Shown one piece after another: positions 51,318-59,048 of a stretch of 64,000 nucleotides of DNA; position 1 is the first letter of the stretch; every line of letters begins with the position of its first letter. The stretch lies in assembly GCF_019969685.1 (NCBI RefSeq), contig NZ_JAHXYZ010000005.1:106279-170278 (forward strand). Direction: 5' to 3'. Both the position numbers and the translations under genes were made by a program. Origin of the DNA: Microbacterium sp. EST19A. GTDB taxonomy: Bacteria > Actinomycetota > Actinomycetes > Actinomycetales > Microbacteriaceae. The notes below the pieces were generated by a model that did no database searches, was not told where the DNA came from, and saw nothing but the letters and a program-made list of their open reading frames with translations.

Positions 51318-51971
51318 GTGATTCGCGTCCCCTGCACCCGTCCGCAGCGGGTTCATGTCGGTTCGCTGAAGGATGACCTCGTCGTGCTCCTGGAGATCAG
51401 CTTCACGTCGCAGTGGTTGATGACATGGTTGCCACGTTCTCTTCGCTGGGTGACGATCGTCTCGTTCTCGGTTGCGGCTGCCCTCGCCCTGTTGCTCGGC
51501 GCTGCAGGCGGGCTGTTCTACGTCATCGCCATCGCGGTGGCGTTCGTTTTCCTCAGCTCTGTCGCGGCGTGCCTCATCATCGCGGACGCCGCCTACCGAT
51601 TGATGGACTCGAACCGTCTCGTGCTGCTCTCGATCGACCGACAGGCGTCCATCGACGTGATCTTCGGGCGTCGCGGGCAGGTCCTGCTGCGGGAACACGG
51701 CCGTCTGATCGGCGCGACCAGTGCGCCCGCGCTGCGGGCCGATGTCGCAGACTGGATAGCGACTCTCGAGAACGTCGATCTCGATGTGCGCACGTGGCAT
51801 CGGGCCATCGTCGAGCTCTGCATGGAGCACTGTCCCGAGCTCGAGCCGCTCGGGAGAGATGGGCTCTTTCGGATTCGCCTCGGACGGCGGCTGGGGACCG
51901 GGTCATCTGCACTCAGTCGAAGCGCGATGGCCGAAAGCGAGCCAGCTCCGGTGCAGCCGCCGAGGTCGTGA
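51318..51971 (+). CDS. Membrane protein of unknown function
   Basis: 217 residues. Two hydrophobic helices (about 40-90: VTIVSFSVAAALALLLGAAG and FYVIAIAVAFVFLSSVAACL) are followed by a soluble domain: SIDVIFGRRGQVLLREHGRL, LDVRTWHRAIVELCMEHCPE. No family is recognised. The start is supported by a leaderless box. The 3' end overlaps the convergent oxidoreductase by 59 bases. Confidence 0.65.
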   Translation: MIRVPCTRPQRVHVGSLKDDLVVLLEISFTSQWLMTWLPRSLRWVTIVSFSVAAALALLLGAAGGLFYVIAIAVAFVFLSSVAACLIIADAAYRLMDSNRLVLLSIDRQASIDVIFGRRGQVLLREHGRLIGATSAPALRADVADWIATLENVDLDVRTWHRAIVELCMEHCPELEPLGRDGLFRIRLGRRLGTGSSALSRSAMAESEPAPVQPPRS

Positions 51972-52929
51972 TCTCGTCCGCCACGAGACGGCCGATCGTC
52001 GCCGCGAGGCAGACGCCGGGGTGCGCGACGGCGACGTGGATGCCGGGAACGTGCGTCGCGCCGACCGCGGGCTCGCCATCATCGGTCATCGGGCGCCAGC
52101 CCACGTCGACGCTCAGCACCCGCACGTCACCGGCATCCTCGAAGGAATCGACCAGCAGGCGCCGAACCGTCTCGCCCGTCTGCGCCAGCGAGTCGGCGGA
52201 GTCCTCTCCTGAGTAGCCGCGCGGCATGAGAATCGTGCCGTCGGGGGCCTGCCTGGCCTCGAACTCGTCGTTCGCGACGACATGTCCGATCAACCCGGGC
52301 GCGGCCGAGAGACGCACCATGACCGCGGGCGACGATGTCAGGGACAGACTGACATCGACCGAACGGCAGAGCGCTGCCGACCCGGTTCCCGCCGCGACGA
52401 TCACGTTCGTCGCTCCCAGCACCACGTGACCGAGGTCGACGCCGACGAGTCCCGCGGCCTCGTCCCGGATGAGCCGCAGCGCAGCGGCTCCGAACAGGGT
52501 CTGCGCCCCGCGATGCCGGGCGGCGTCGATCAGCTGCTCCGTCACGCGCACGGGATCGATCCATCCCTCGTCCGGGCTGAATCGGGCGGACGAGGGCAGA
52601 TATGAGAGCCGTGGCTCGACGTCGATCGGTGGGGCGATCGCCTCCGCGCGTGCGAACTCGTCGCCCCACGTGAGAGCTCCCGACCACACCAGCTCGAGTC
52701 CGGGAATCTCCGCACCGAGCCGTCTCCAGTCGTCCACGGAGAAATCGCGAAGCCCGACGGCCGGCCCATCGGGACCTCCGGCGCTGCTGATCCAGGCGAA
52801 GGAATGACGAGTCGCACCGGATGCGGGAAGCGCCGCATCGACGACCGTCACCGGCTCTCCGCGCGCCGCGAGGTGGTACGCGATCGATGCGCCGATCACA
52901 CCGGCACCGATGACGACGGTGTCGTGCAT
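51913..52929 (-). CDS. FAD-dependent oxidoreductase (DAO family)
   Basis: 338-residue D-amino-acid-oxidase-like flavoenzyme. The N-terminal dinucleotide-binding motif is VVIGAGVIGASIAYHLAARG with VDAALPASGATRHSFAW. A second FAD contact is NVIVAAGTGSAAL, and the C-terminal VDVGWRPMTDDGEPAVGAT is typical of the DAO family, which oxidise amines or amino acids. Substrate unknown. ATG 52929 has GGGAG close upstream. It lies 20 bases after phrB on the same strand. Confidence 0.85.
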   Translation of the reverse strand: MHDTVVIGAGVIGASIAYHLAARGEPVTVVDAALPASGATRHSFAWISSAGGPDGPAVGLRDFSVDDWRRLGAEIPGLELVWSGALTWGDEFARAEAIAPPIDVEPRLSYLPSSARFSPDEGWIDPVRVTEQLIDAARHRGAQTLFGAAALRLIRDEAAGLVGVDLGHVVLGATNVIVAAGTGSAALCRSVDVSLSLTSSPAVMVRLSAAPGLIGHVVANDEFEARQAPDGTILMPRGYSGEDSADSLAQTGETVRRLLVDSFEDAGDVRVLSVDVGWRPMTDDGEPAVGATHVPGIHVAVAHPGVCLAATIGRLVADEITTSAAAPELARFRPSRFD

Positions 52930-52949
52930 CTCCCAGGGGCGCACGATCG

Positions 52950-54299
52950 TCACCTGTCGCTTCGAGACCCGCGCTTGACCTGGTCGTACGCGGCGAGCGC
53001 GGCCTTCCGGGTGTCTGCGAGATCGACGATCGGTTCGCTCGGCGCATCGGCCGCCCACCGGGAGATGTAGACGCTCTGCGGATCGAACTTCTTCGCCTGC
53101 AGCTCAGGGTTGAACACCCGGAAGTACGGCGCGGCATCCGCACCGGATCCGGCGACCCACTGCCAGTTGAACGGATTGTTCGCCTCGTCGGCATCGACCA
53201 GCGTGTCCCAGAACCATTCCTCGCCGAGACGCCAGTCGATCAGCAGATTCTTGATGAGGAAGGACGCCGTGACCATCCGCACGCGGTTGTGCATGTATCC
53301 GGTGTGCCAGAGCTCTCGCATCCCGGCATCCACCAGGGGGATACCGGTCTCGCCGTGCTGCCAGGCATCCAGCTGCGGCGGATCGAGCGGCGGCCAGGGG
53401 AACGCATCGAACTCCTGCCGGAGGTTCTTCGTCGCCAGGTCGGGGAAGTGGTACAGCGTGTGCCAGGCGAACTCCCGCCAGCCGAGTTCGGAGAGGAATC
53501 TGCCCGCGCCGTCGACGCCGACCGACTCGTGCCAGACCGTGAAGGGGCTCACCTCTCCCCAGCGCAGTCGCGGAGACATCAGCGAGGTGGCGCCGGCGGA
53601 AGGCTCGTCGCGTGTGCGATCGTACTTCGGCAGGTCGTCCTCGAGGAACTCCTTCAGGCGTCGGCGCGCGACCGGCTCGCCCGGTTCCCAGGTCTCCCGC
53701 AGTCCCGCCGCCCAGTCCGGAGCGGTGGGCAGCAGCTCCCAGTCGTCGAGGGAGTCGGATGCCGGCGGTCGCGGCACTCCCGCTATCTCGCGGGGCTCGG
53801 GGAAGGGCGATCGCGGAGCCGGGAGTGCGCGACAGGCCCGCCAGAACGGCGTGAAGACCGAATAGTGCGTGCCACTGCCCGTCGTCACCGTCCACGGCTC
53901 GTGAAGGAGTGACCCGGCGAAGGAGGCGACGGTGACCCCGTCCTCGCGGAGCGCCGATTTGATGCCCGCGTCCACGGCGCGTTCCGGACCCCCGTAGCGG
54001 CGATTCCAGAACACGGCCCCGGCACCGGCATCCGTCACGACCTGCCGTACGATGCCGTCCGCATCGCCTCGGCGCAGGACGAGAGTCGTCCCCTTGTCGT
54101 GAAGCCGTTCAGCGAGCGAGGCGAGCGAGTGGTGCAGCCACCACCGCGCCGCACCGCCGAGAGAGCGGATCCCTTCGGATTCCTCGTCGAGCACGAACAG
54201 CGCGATGATCGGCTCGCCGCGGTCGATGGCAGCGCGCAGAGCGGGATTGTCCGCCAGTCGCAGGTCGTCGCGGAACCAGACGATCGATGGGGAGGCCAT
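52950..54299 (-). CDS. phrB: Deoxyribodipyrimidine photo-lyase
   Basis: 449-residue class I CPD photolyase/cryptochrome. The N-terminal antenna domain starts SIVWFRDDLRLADNPAL. The C-terminal FAD domain has the signatures LSELGWREFAWHTLYHFP, WQHGETGIPLVDAGMRELW, GYMHNRVRMVTASFL and the NNPFNWQWVAGSGADAAPYF end that contacts flavin and DNA. It uses blue light to split pyrimidine dimers. ATG 54299 has AAGAAT 6 bases upstream, close to the leaderless pattern. A BLUF sensor and an FAD enzyme lie nearby. Confidence 0.94.
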   Translation of the reverse strand: MASPSIVWFRDDLRLADNPALRAAIDRGEPIIALFVLDEESEGIRSLGGAARWWLHHSLASLAERLHDKGTTLVLRRGDADGIVRQVVTDAGAGAVFWNRRYGGPERAVDAGIKSALREDGVTVASFAGSLLHEPWTVTTGSGTHYSVFTPFWRACRALPAPRSPFPEPREIAGVPRPPASDSLDDWELLPTAPDWAAGLRETWEPGEPVARRRLKEFLEDDLPKYDRTRDEPSAGATSLMSPRLRWGEVSPFTVWHESVGVDGAGRFLSELGWREFAWHTLYHFPDLATKNLRQEFDAFPWPPLDPPQLDAWQHGETGIPLVDAGMRELWHTGYMHNRVRMVTASFLIKNLLIDWRLGEEWFWDTLVDADEANNPFNWQWVAGSGADAAPYFRVFNPELQAKKFDPQSVYISRWAADAPSEPIVDLADTRKAALAAYDQVKRGSRSDR

Positions 54300-54353
54300 C
54301 GCCCCATTCTTGTCGACGTCGGTGCAGAACGGGGCGCCGCGCCGGAGAGTCGG

Positions 54354-54749
54354 TCAGCGCCGGCGGACCGGCTCGTCGTTCGTCGCCCAGAGCGCCCAGA
54401 GCACGAGCAGGGGCTGCAGGAAGAGACGGCCGAGGCGTCGGGCATCCGTGTCGAGCCCCGGTGTCGAGCGGCCCGTACGCCACTGGTGGATGTTGCCGGG
54501 AAGCACCGCGACGAAGAAGGCGGCCGTCGCCCACCCGATCCGGCGACGCTCGCGAGGGAGAGCGACCAGGCCGGTGGCGAGCGCGATCTCGGCCGCGCCG
54601 GAGGCGATGACGATGTCGTTCTTGTCGAGCTTCGTCATCTCCACGGCCCAATCGGGAACGACGACGCGGAAGCCCCTCGTAGACCGGAAGTGCATGATGC
54701 CGATCGCGCCGAGGGCGATCGCGAGGATCCATCGGGCGACTGCTCTCAT
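54354..54749 (-). CDS. DoxX-like membrane protein
   Basis: 131 residues with four hydrophobic helices (ARWILAIALGAIGIMHF, VIASGAAEIALATGLVAL, GWATAAFFVAVLPGNIHQW, LFLQPLLVLWALW). GAIGIMHF and GAAEIALATGLV fit the DoxX family. ATG 54749 has TAGCGT 6 bases upstream. It ends 54 bases before phrB on the same strand, so readthrough is possible. Confidence 0.8.
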   Translation of the reverse strand: MRAVARWILAIALGAIGIMHFRSTRGFRVVVPDWAVEMTKLDKNDIVIASGAAEIALATGLVALPRERRRIGWATAAFFVAVLPGNIHQWRTGRSTPGLDTDARRLGRLFLQPLLVLWALWATNDEPVRRR

Positions 54750-54755
54750 GCCTTC

Positions 54756-54761
54756 ACGCTA
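54756..54761 (-). promoter_or_regulatory. -10 box TAGCGT of the DoxX gene
   Basis: TANNNT hexamer ending 6 bases before ATG 54749. Confidence 0.6.
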
Positions 54762-54855
54762 CGTGATGTTCGGCTGCTCGGCGCATTCGGAGTCATACCC
54801 AGGAGGCAGACGACAATGGCACCCCGGTAGCTGTCGGCGAGCTTCGTCGAATACC

Positions 54856-54861
54856 TACCTT
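54856..54861 (+). promoter_or_regulatory. -10 box TACCTT of the DUF2807 gene
   Basis: TANNNT hexamer ending 6 bases before ATG 54868. Confidence 0.5.
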
Positions 54862-54867
54862 GAGGGC

Positions 54868-55641
54868 ATGCGCTCACGTCTCCTGACCTCTTCCGCCGCC
54901 GTTCTCGTCGTCGCCGCCGCCACTGCACTCGGCGGGTGCGCGTCGTTCGACTCGGGGCCGCTGGTCTCCGAGCAGCGCGACGTCGCCGATGTCCGCATGG
55001 TCGAACTCAGCACCGAAGGCGATCTGACGATCTCGGTCGGCCCGACCCCTGCCCTGACCGTGACCGCCGGAGAGCGGATCATCGAGCGGCTCACGGCCGA
55101 GGTCTCAGACGGCGTCCTTCGCCTGGACATGGCCGGCGAATCGGTGCTGCCGAACGGCCGGATCACCTACGAGCTCACCGTGACCTCGCTGGAATCGATC
55201 GCGGTGCTCGGCTCCGGCGATGCGACAGTCGACTTCACCGGGGCGATCGAGCCCGTGATCGTCTCGAGCGGCTCGGGCGACATCGAGGCCGCGGGCATCG
55301 ACGCGACGAACGCCGACATCACGATGGACGGCTCCGGAGAGGTCACGGTGGCGGGTGCACGGGTGCAGAACCTCACGGTGCGCATCGACGGCTCGGGCGG
55401 CGCCACCATCGATGGGACGGCGGACACGCAGCGCGTCGAGCTGAACGGGAGTGGGGAGTATGAGGCCGCCGATCTCCGCAGCGCCAGTGCCTTCGTCGGC
55501 ATCCATGGCTCGGGCGGCGCCGACATCACCGCAACGGCCGAACTCGAGGTCGTCCTCGACGGCAGCGGCGACGTCTCCTACGGCGGCGATGCCCTGGTCA
55601 CGAAGGACGTGTCGGGGTCGGGCGAGCTCAACCGGCGCTGA
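54868..55641 (+). CDS. DUF2807 (GIN domain) lipoprotein
   Basis: 257 residues. The signal peptide ends in lipobox LGGCAS (Cys about 27). The mature protein is a right-handed beta-helix-like array with a short repeat at roughly 20-residue intervals: LGSGDATV, SSGSGDIEA, DGSGEVTV, DGSGGATI, NGSGEYEA, HGSGGADI, DGSGDVSY, SGSGELNRR. This is the DUF2807 auto-transporter-adhesin-head-like domain. Role on the cell surface unknown. Confidence 0.88.
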   Translation: MRSRLLTSSAAVLVVAAATALGGCASFDSGPLVSEQRDVADVRMVELSTEGDLTISVGPTPALTVTAGERIIERLTAEVSDGVLRLDMAGESVLPNGRITYELTVTSLESIAVLGSGDATVDFTGAIEPVIVSSGSGDIEAAGIDATNADITMDGSGEVTVAGARVQNLTVRIDGSGGATIDGTADTQRVELNGSGEYEAADLRSASAFVGIHGSGGADITATAELEVVLDGSGDVSYGGDALVTKDVSGSGELNRR

Positions 55642-55662
55642 GCTCACCCGTGGGTTCCGCCG

Positions 55663-56613
55663 TCACTCCGCGGCGGGCATCCTCGTGCGCTCCCACGAGC
55701 GGAACTCGTCGGCGATCTTCTGCGCGTGGGCGTGATGGAGATAGTGCTCTCCGTCGATCGGCACGACCGTTCCATCCGCCACGGCCTCGGCCTGCTCCTC
55801 GTGCAGCGCCAGCCAGGTGGGAACGCTCGGATTGTTCGCCACGACGAACAGCAGCAGGGGGAGGTCTTCGGGGAAGCTCGTGTCGAGCGCGTCCTCGAAG
55901 TTCGCGTGGAGCAGGGACATCGCGTTCAGGTAGGTGGGGCTCAGCGTGTTCCGGTTCGTGAGCAGGGCGATCTGCTCCTGCGCCTCCGCCGAGTAGACGG
56001 ACTCGTCGTAGCCCGTGCCGCGGAACGACGCGATGAGTCGGACCAGGCCCAGATTCTTCGCAGCACCGAAGAGCCCGACCGGCAACTCGGTGTCCGAGCC
56101 CGGCTGACCCGGGACGCTGCTGTCGATCCCGACGAACGCCCGCACCTCATCGGGATAGCGGTTCGCGAACTGGATGCCGTAGATGCCAGCGATGGAATGT
56201 CCCATCAGGATGTAGTCGTCGACGCCGAGCTCCTGGAGGGCGGCATGCGTCTCGGTCACGATGTTGTCGGTGGTGCGGGCCCGATCTGTGCCGTCGCTGA
56301 GTCCGTAGCCGAACGGCTCGACCACGATGACACGATGATCCTTCGCGAGGTCGGCGACGAGCGGCTCGAAGTCGAGCACGGGCGATGCGGTGCCGAACCC
56401 CGGCAGGAGCACGATGTCCTCCGGGCCATCGCCGGTGATCGAGACGTTCATCTCGCGCCCGTCTACCGTGACCGTCTGGCCGTACGGCTCGATGCGGTCC
56501 TGCTCGACCGCTGTGGCCACCGCGTTCCCGACGGTGGTCGTCGCCAGTCCGACGGCGATCACAGCGACGACGGACGTGAGTGCGATGAGCACTCTCTTCA
56601 CAGGCTTCTTCAT
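55663..56613 (-). CDS. Alpha/beta hydrolase, membrane-anchored or secreted
   Basis: 316 residues. An N-terminal hydrophobic segment (VLIALTSVVAVIAVGLATTT) precedes an alpha/beta hydrolase domain: IVLLPGFGTASPVLDFEPL, VVEPFGYGLSDGTDR, LMGHSIAGIYGIQFANRYP (nucleophile Ser) and IDGEHYLHH (His). The nucleophile motif GHSIAG is typical. ATG 56613 has GAGAGGTGG upstream. It is divergent from the sensor kinase 165 bases away and may be controlled by it. Confidence 0.84.
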   Translation of the reverse strand: MKKPVKRVLIALTSVVAVIAVGLATTTVGNAVATAVEQDRIEPYGQTVTVDGREMNVSITGDGPEDIVLLPGFGTASPVLDFEPLVADLAKDHRVIVVEPFGYGLSDGTDRARTTDNIVTETHAALQELGVDDYILMGHSIAGIYGIQFANRYPDEVRAFVGIDSSVPGQPGSDTELPVGLFGAAKNLGLVRLIASFRGTGYDESVYSAEAQEQIALLTNRNTLSPTYLNAMSLLHANFEDALDTSFPEDLPLLLFVVANNPSVPTWLALHEEQAEAVADGTVVPIDGEHYLHHAHAQKIADEFRSWERTRMPAAE

Positions 56614-56778
56614 GCCCACCTCTCTCGACGCACGCGCTGTGCGTCCTCGCTCCAGCGTGCCGTCCGGCATCCGCTGCCACATCGCCCTGCCGCAGACACT
56701 CGTGTACCGCGATCGCAGTACACGCAGGTCATCCGGGCGGGGGATCCGAGACGCGGGCCCGCGGGGAATACTGGAGGG

Positions 56779-57936
56779 ATGCCGGCACCTCGTCCTCCAG
56801 GAATCGCGGCGCCGCTCGGCGACGTGATCGCCGTGGTCGTCGTCGTGCTGTTCGCCGTGTCGCCCTTCCCGGATGAGGCATTCCGCGCCAGCGGATGGTG
56901 GCTCGTCGTCGCACTCGTCCCCGCAGCCGCGATGCCGTTCCGTCGTCGGCTTCCGCTCGTCGTGCTCGCCGTCTGCCTGCTGTGCGCGGTGACCCTGGCC
57001 TTCGCGGGGGTGCTGTCGCCGAGCGGGCTCATCGCGGTGGCGATCAGCGCGTTCGCCGTCGTGGATCGTCGAGGGCGCCGGGTCGGCATCATGACCGTGA
57101 GCGCGACGACGGCGATCGTGTTCTTCTGCAACGCGATCCCGCTCCACGGTGATCTGTTCGATGCCCGCGCGCTGCAGTTCGTCTTCATCATCGCGCTGGC
57201 CGCCGCCCTGGGAGATGCGACCCGGTCGCGTCGCGAGTTCGTCTCCGCGATGACCGAACGAGCGGAGCGGGCGGAGCAGGGGCGTGAGGAGGAAGCACGG
57301 CGGCGCGTCGCCGAGGAGCGTGTCCGCATCGCTCGCGACCTGCACGACGTGGTCGCGCACCAGATCTCGGTGATCAGCCTCAACGCGGGCGTGGCGTCGT
57401 CGTCGTTGGAGACTCGTCCGGAGCGTGCACGAGAAGCCTTGAGCACCATTCGGCGTTCCTCTCGCACCGTGCTCGCCGATATCGGCGGACTGATGGCGCT
57501 GCTGCGTTCCGAGGATCCGGACGACCACCGCGACCTCCGTCCGCAGGTCGGCCTCGCCGGCCTCGACGAGCTGGTCACCCGGTTCCGGGAGGCGGGGCTG
57601 CACGTCGAGCTGCAGGATGACGCCGACCGTCCCACCCTGTCGCCGGCCAGTGATCACGTCGCCTACCTCGTGGCCCTCGAGGGGCTGACGAACGCGCACA
57701 AGCACGGAGCAGACGGCAGCGCGATCGTCCGCCTCAGAACGGCGGACGGGGCGCTCCACCTCATCGTCGTCAACCCGGCGGCGGCGGAATCGGATGCCGT
57801 GTCGCACGTCGGTGGCCACGGACTGCGGGGGCTGCGTGAGCGGGTCGCCGCGGTGCGGGGAGAGGTGCGGACCGGCCGAGCCGGCGACGCGTTCCGCCTC
57901 GACGTGCGGATACCCGTCGACGGCGGTGCGCGATGA
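56779..57936 (+). CDS. Sensor histidine kinase (NarL/DesK type)
   Basis: 385 residues. Four or more N-terminal membrane helices (about 10-150) are followed by a coiled linker and a HisKA_3 domain: ERVRIARDLHDVVAHQISVI with His189. The ATPase part has EGLTNAHKHG (N box) and GGHGLRGLRERVAAV (G box). It should sense a membrane signal and phosphorylate the overlapping response regulator. ATG 56779 has AATACT 6 bases upstream, one mismatch from the leaderless box. Confidence 0.9.
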   Translation: MPAPRPPGIAAPLGDVIAVVVVVLFAVSPFPDEAFRASGWWLVVALVPAAAMPFRRRLPLVVLAVCLLCAVTLAFAGVLSPSGLIAVAISAFAVVDRRGRRVGIMTVSATTAIVFFCNAIPLHGDLFDARALQFVFIIALAAALGDATRSRREFVSAMTERAERAEQGREEEARRRVAEERVRIARDLHDVVAHQISVISLNAGVASSSLETRPERAREALSTIRRSSRTVLADIGGLMALLRSEDPDDHRDLRPQVGLAGLDELVTRFREAGLHVELQDDADRPTLSPASDHVAYLVALEGLTNAHKHGADGSAIVRLRTADGALHLIVVNPAAAESDAVSHVGGHGLRGLRERVAAVRGEVRTGRAGDAFRLDVRIPVDGGAR

Positions 57937-58616
57937 CCCGGGTGCTCGTCGTCGATGATCAGCCGCTGGTCCGGCAGGCGGTCCGCGACATCCTCATCGA
58001 CGGCGGCATCGAGGTGGTCGGGGAGGCGGCGAACGGGCGCGAGGCGGTCGCCGCGGTGCGCGCATCGACGCCGGACGTCGTCGTGATGGACATCAGGATG
58101 CCGGAACTCGACGGCATCGAAGCCACCGTGCAGATCATGAGCGCGCCGCTGTCGATGACGACCCGGGTGCTCATCCTGACCACCTTCGAGGAGGACGACT
58201 ACGTGATCGCCGCGCTCCGTGCAGGCGCAAGCGGGTTCATCGGCAAGGGTGCCGAGCCGGAGGACATCGTGAAGGCTGTGCGGGTCATCCATCGTGGCGA
58301 GGCTCTGCTGTCGTCGGCCGCGACCCGAGCGCTGATCGAGCGCTCGGTTCTGCCGCAGCATCCCCGGCCCGACGCCTGGGAGAGCGAGCCGCTGCGGCAG
58401 CTCACGGAGCGGGAGCGCGAGGTGCTGCTGCTCGTGGCAGGCGGGGCGTCGAATCAGGCCATCGCCGACGACCTCGTGATCTCACCGCACACCGCGAAGA
58501 CGCATGTGAACCGCATCATGTCGAAGCTCCATGCCGGCGATCGTGCGCAGCTCGTGATCCAGGCGTACGAATCAGGACTCGTCGTCCCGTCGCGCGGCGC
58601 CGAACAGCGCGACTGA
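57933..58616 (+). CDS. LuxR-family response regulator
   Basis: 227 residues. The receiver domain starts TRVLVVDDQPLVRQAV with phospho-acceptor Asp53 (VVMDIRMPELDG) and Lys in FIGKGAEPED. The C-terminal LuxR HTH is LTEREREVLLLVAGGASNQ plus HTAKTHVNRIMSKL. ATG overlaps the kinase stop (ATGA). The likely targets are its own operon and the divergent hydrolase. Confidence 0.92.
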   Translation: MTRVLVVDDQPLVRQAVRDILIDGGIEVVGEAANGREAVAAVRASTPDVVVMDIRMPELDGIEATVQIMSAPLSMTTRVLILTTFEEDDYVIAALRAGASGFIGKGAEPEDIVKAVRVIHRGEALLSSAATRALIERSVLPQHPRPDAWESEPLRQLTEREREVLLLVAGGASNQAIADDLVISPHTAKTHVNRIMSKLHAGDRAQLVIQAYESGLVVPSRGAEQRD

Positions 58617-58641
58617 ACGGCGCTCCTGCCACACTGGGCAG

Positions 58642-58989
58642 ATGACCGTCGCACGCATCGTGATCCTGTTCGTGCTCGCCGCCGCGGCGGAGATCGGCGG
58701 TGCCTGGCTCATCTGGCAGGCCGTCAAGGAGGACCGCGGGTGGCTCTTCGCCGTGCTCGGTGTGATGGCTCTCGGCGCCTACGGCTTCATCGCCGCTCTG
58801 CAGCCGGATGCGAACTTCGGCCGAGTGCTCGCCTCGTACGGCGGCATCTTCATCGCCGGTTCGCTGGCGTGGGGGATCATCGTCGACGGCTTCACGCCGA
58901 CCGTGTGGGACTGGATCGGATCCGCCGTCGCTCTCGTCGGCGCGGCGATCATCATCCTTGCTCCGACGGCCTCGGACGCCGTCGCGTAG
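58642..58989 (+). CDS. YnfA family membrane protein
   Basis: 115 residues, four hydrophobic helices, with the family motifs AEIGGAWLIWQAVKE, ALGAYGFIAALQPDANFGRV (in part) and YGGIFIAGSLAWGIIVDG. UPF0060/YnfA proteins are of uncertain transport function, related to small multidrug-resistance proteins. ATG 58642 has CACACT, a near -10 box, 6 bases upstream. Confidence 0.9.
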   Translation: MTVARIVILFVLAAAAEIGGAWLIWQAVKEDRGWLFAVLGVMALGAYGFIAALQPDANFGRVLASYGGIFIAGSLAWGIIVDGFTPTVWDWIGSAVALVGAAIIILAPTASDAVA

Positions 58990-59048
58990 CGGTCCGGAGC
59001 GCCTGAGCGGAGCGGTAACCTGGGTACCGACCCAGATGGAGAGTTTCT

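Noticed and set aside
54868..55641. Repeated GSG motifs considered as a tandem DNA repeat or CRISPR-like array
   Set aside because: The repeat is at protein level; the DNA between motifs is not conserved and spacing is irregular.
59016..59048. T-box riboswitch before thrS
   Set aside because: The leader from the likely -10 box is only about 20-30 bases, too short for a T-box.
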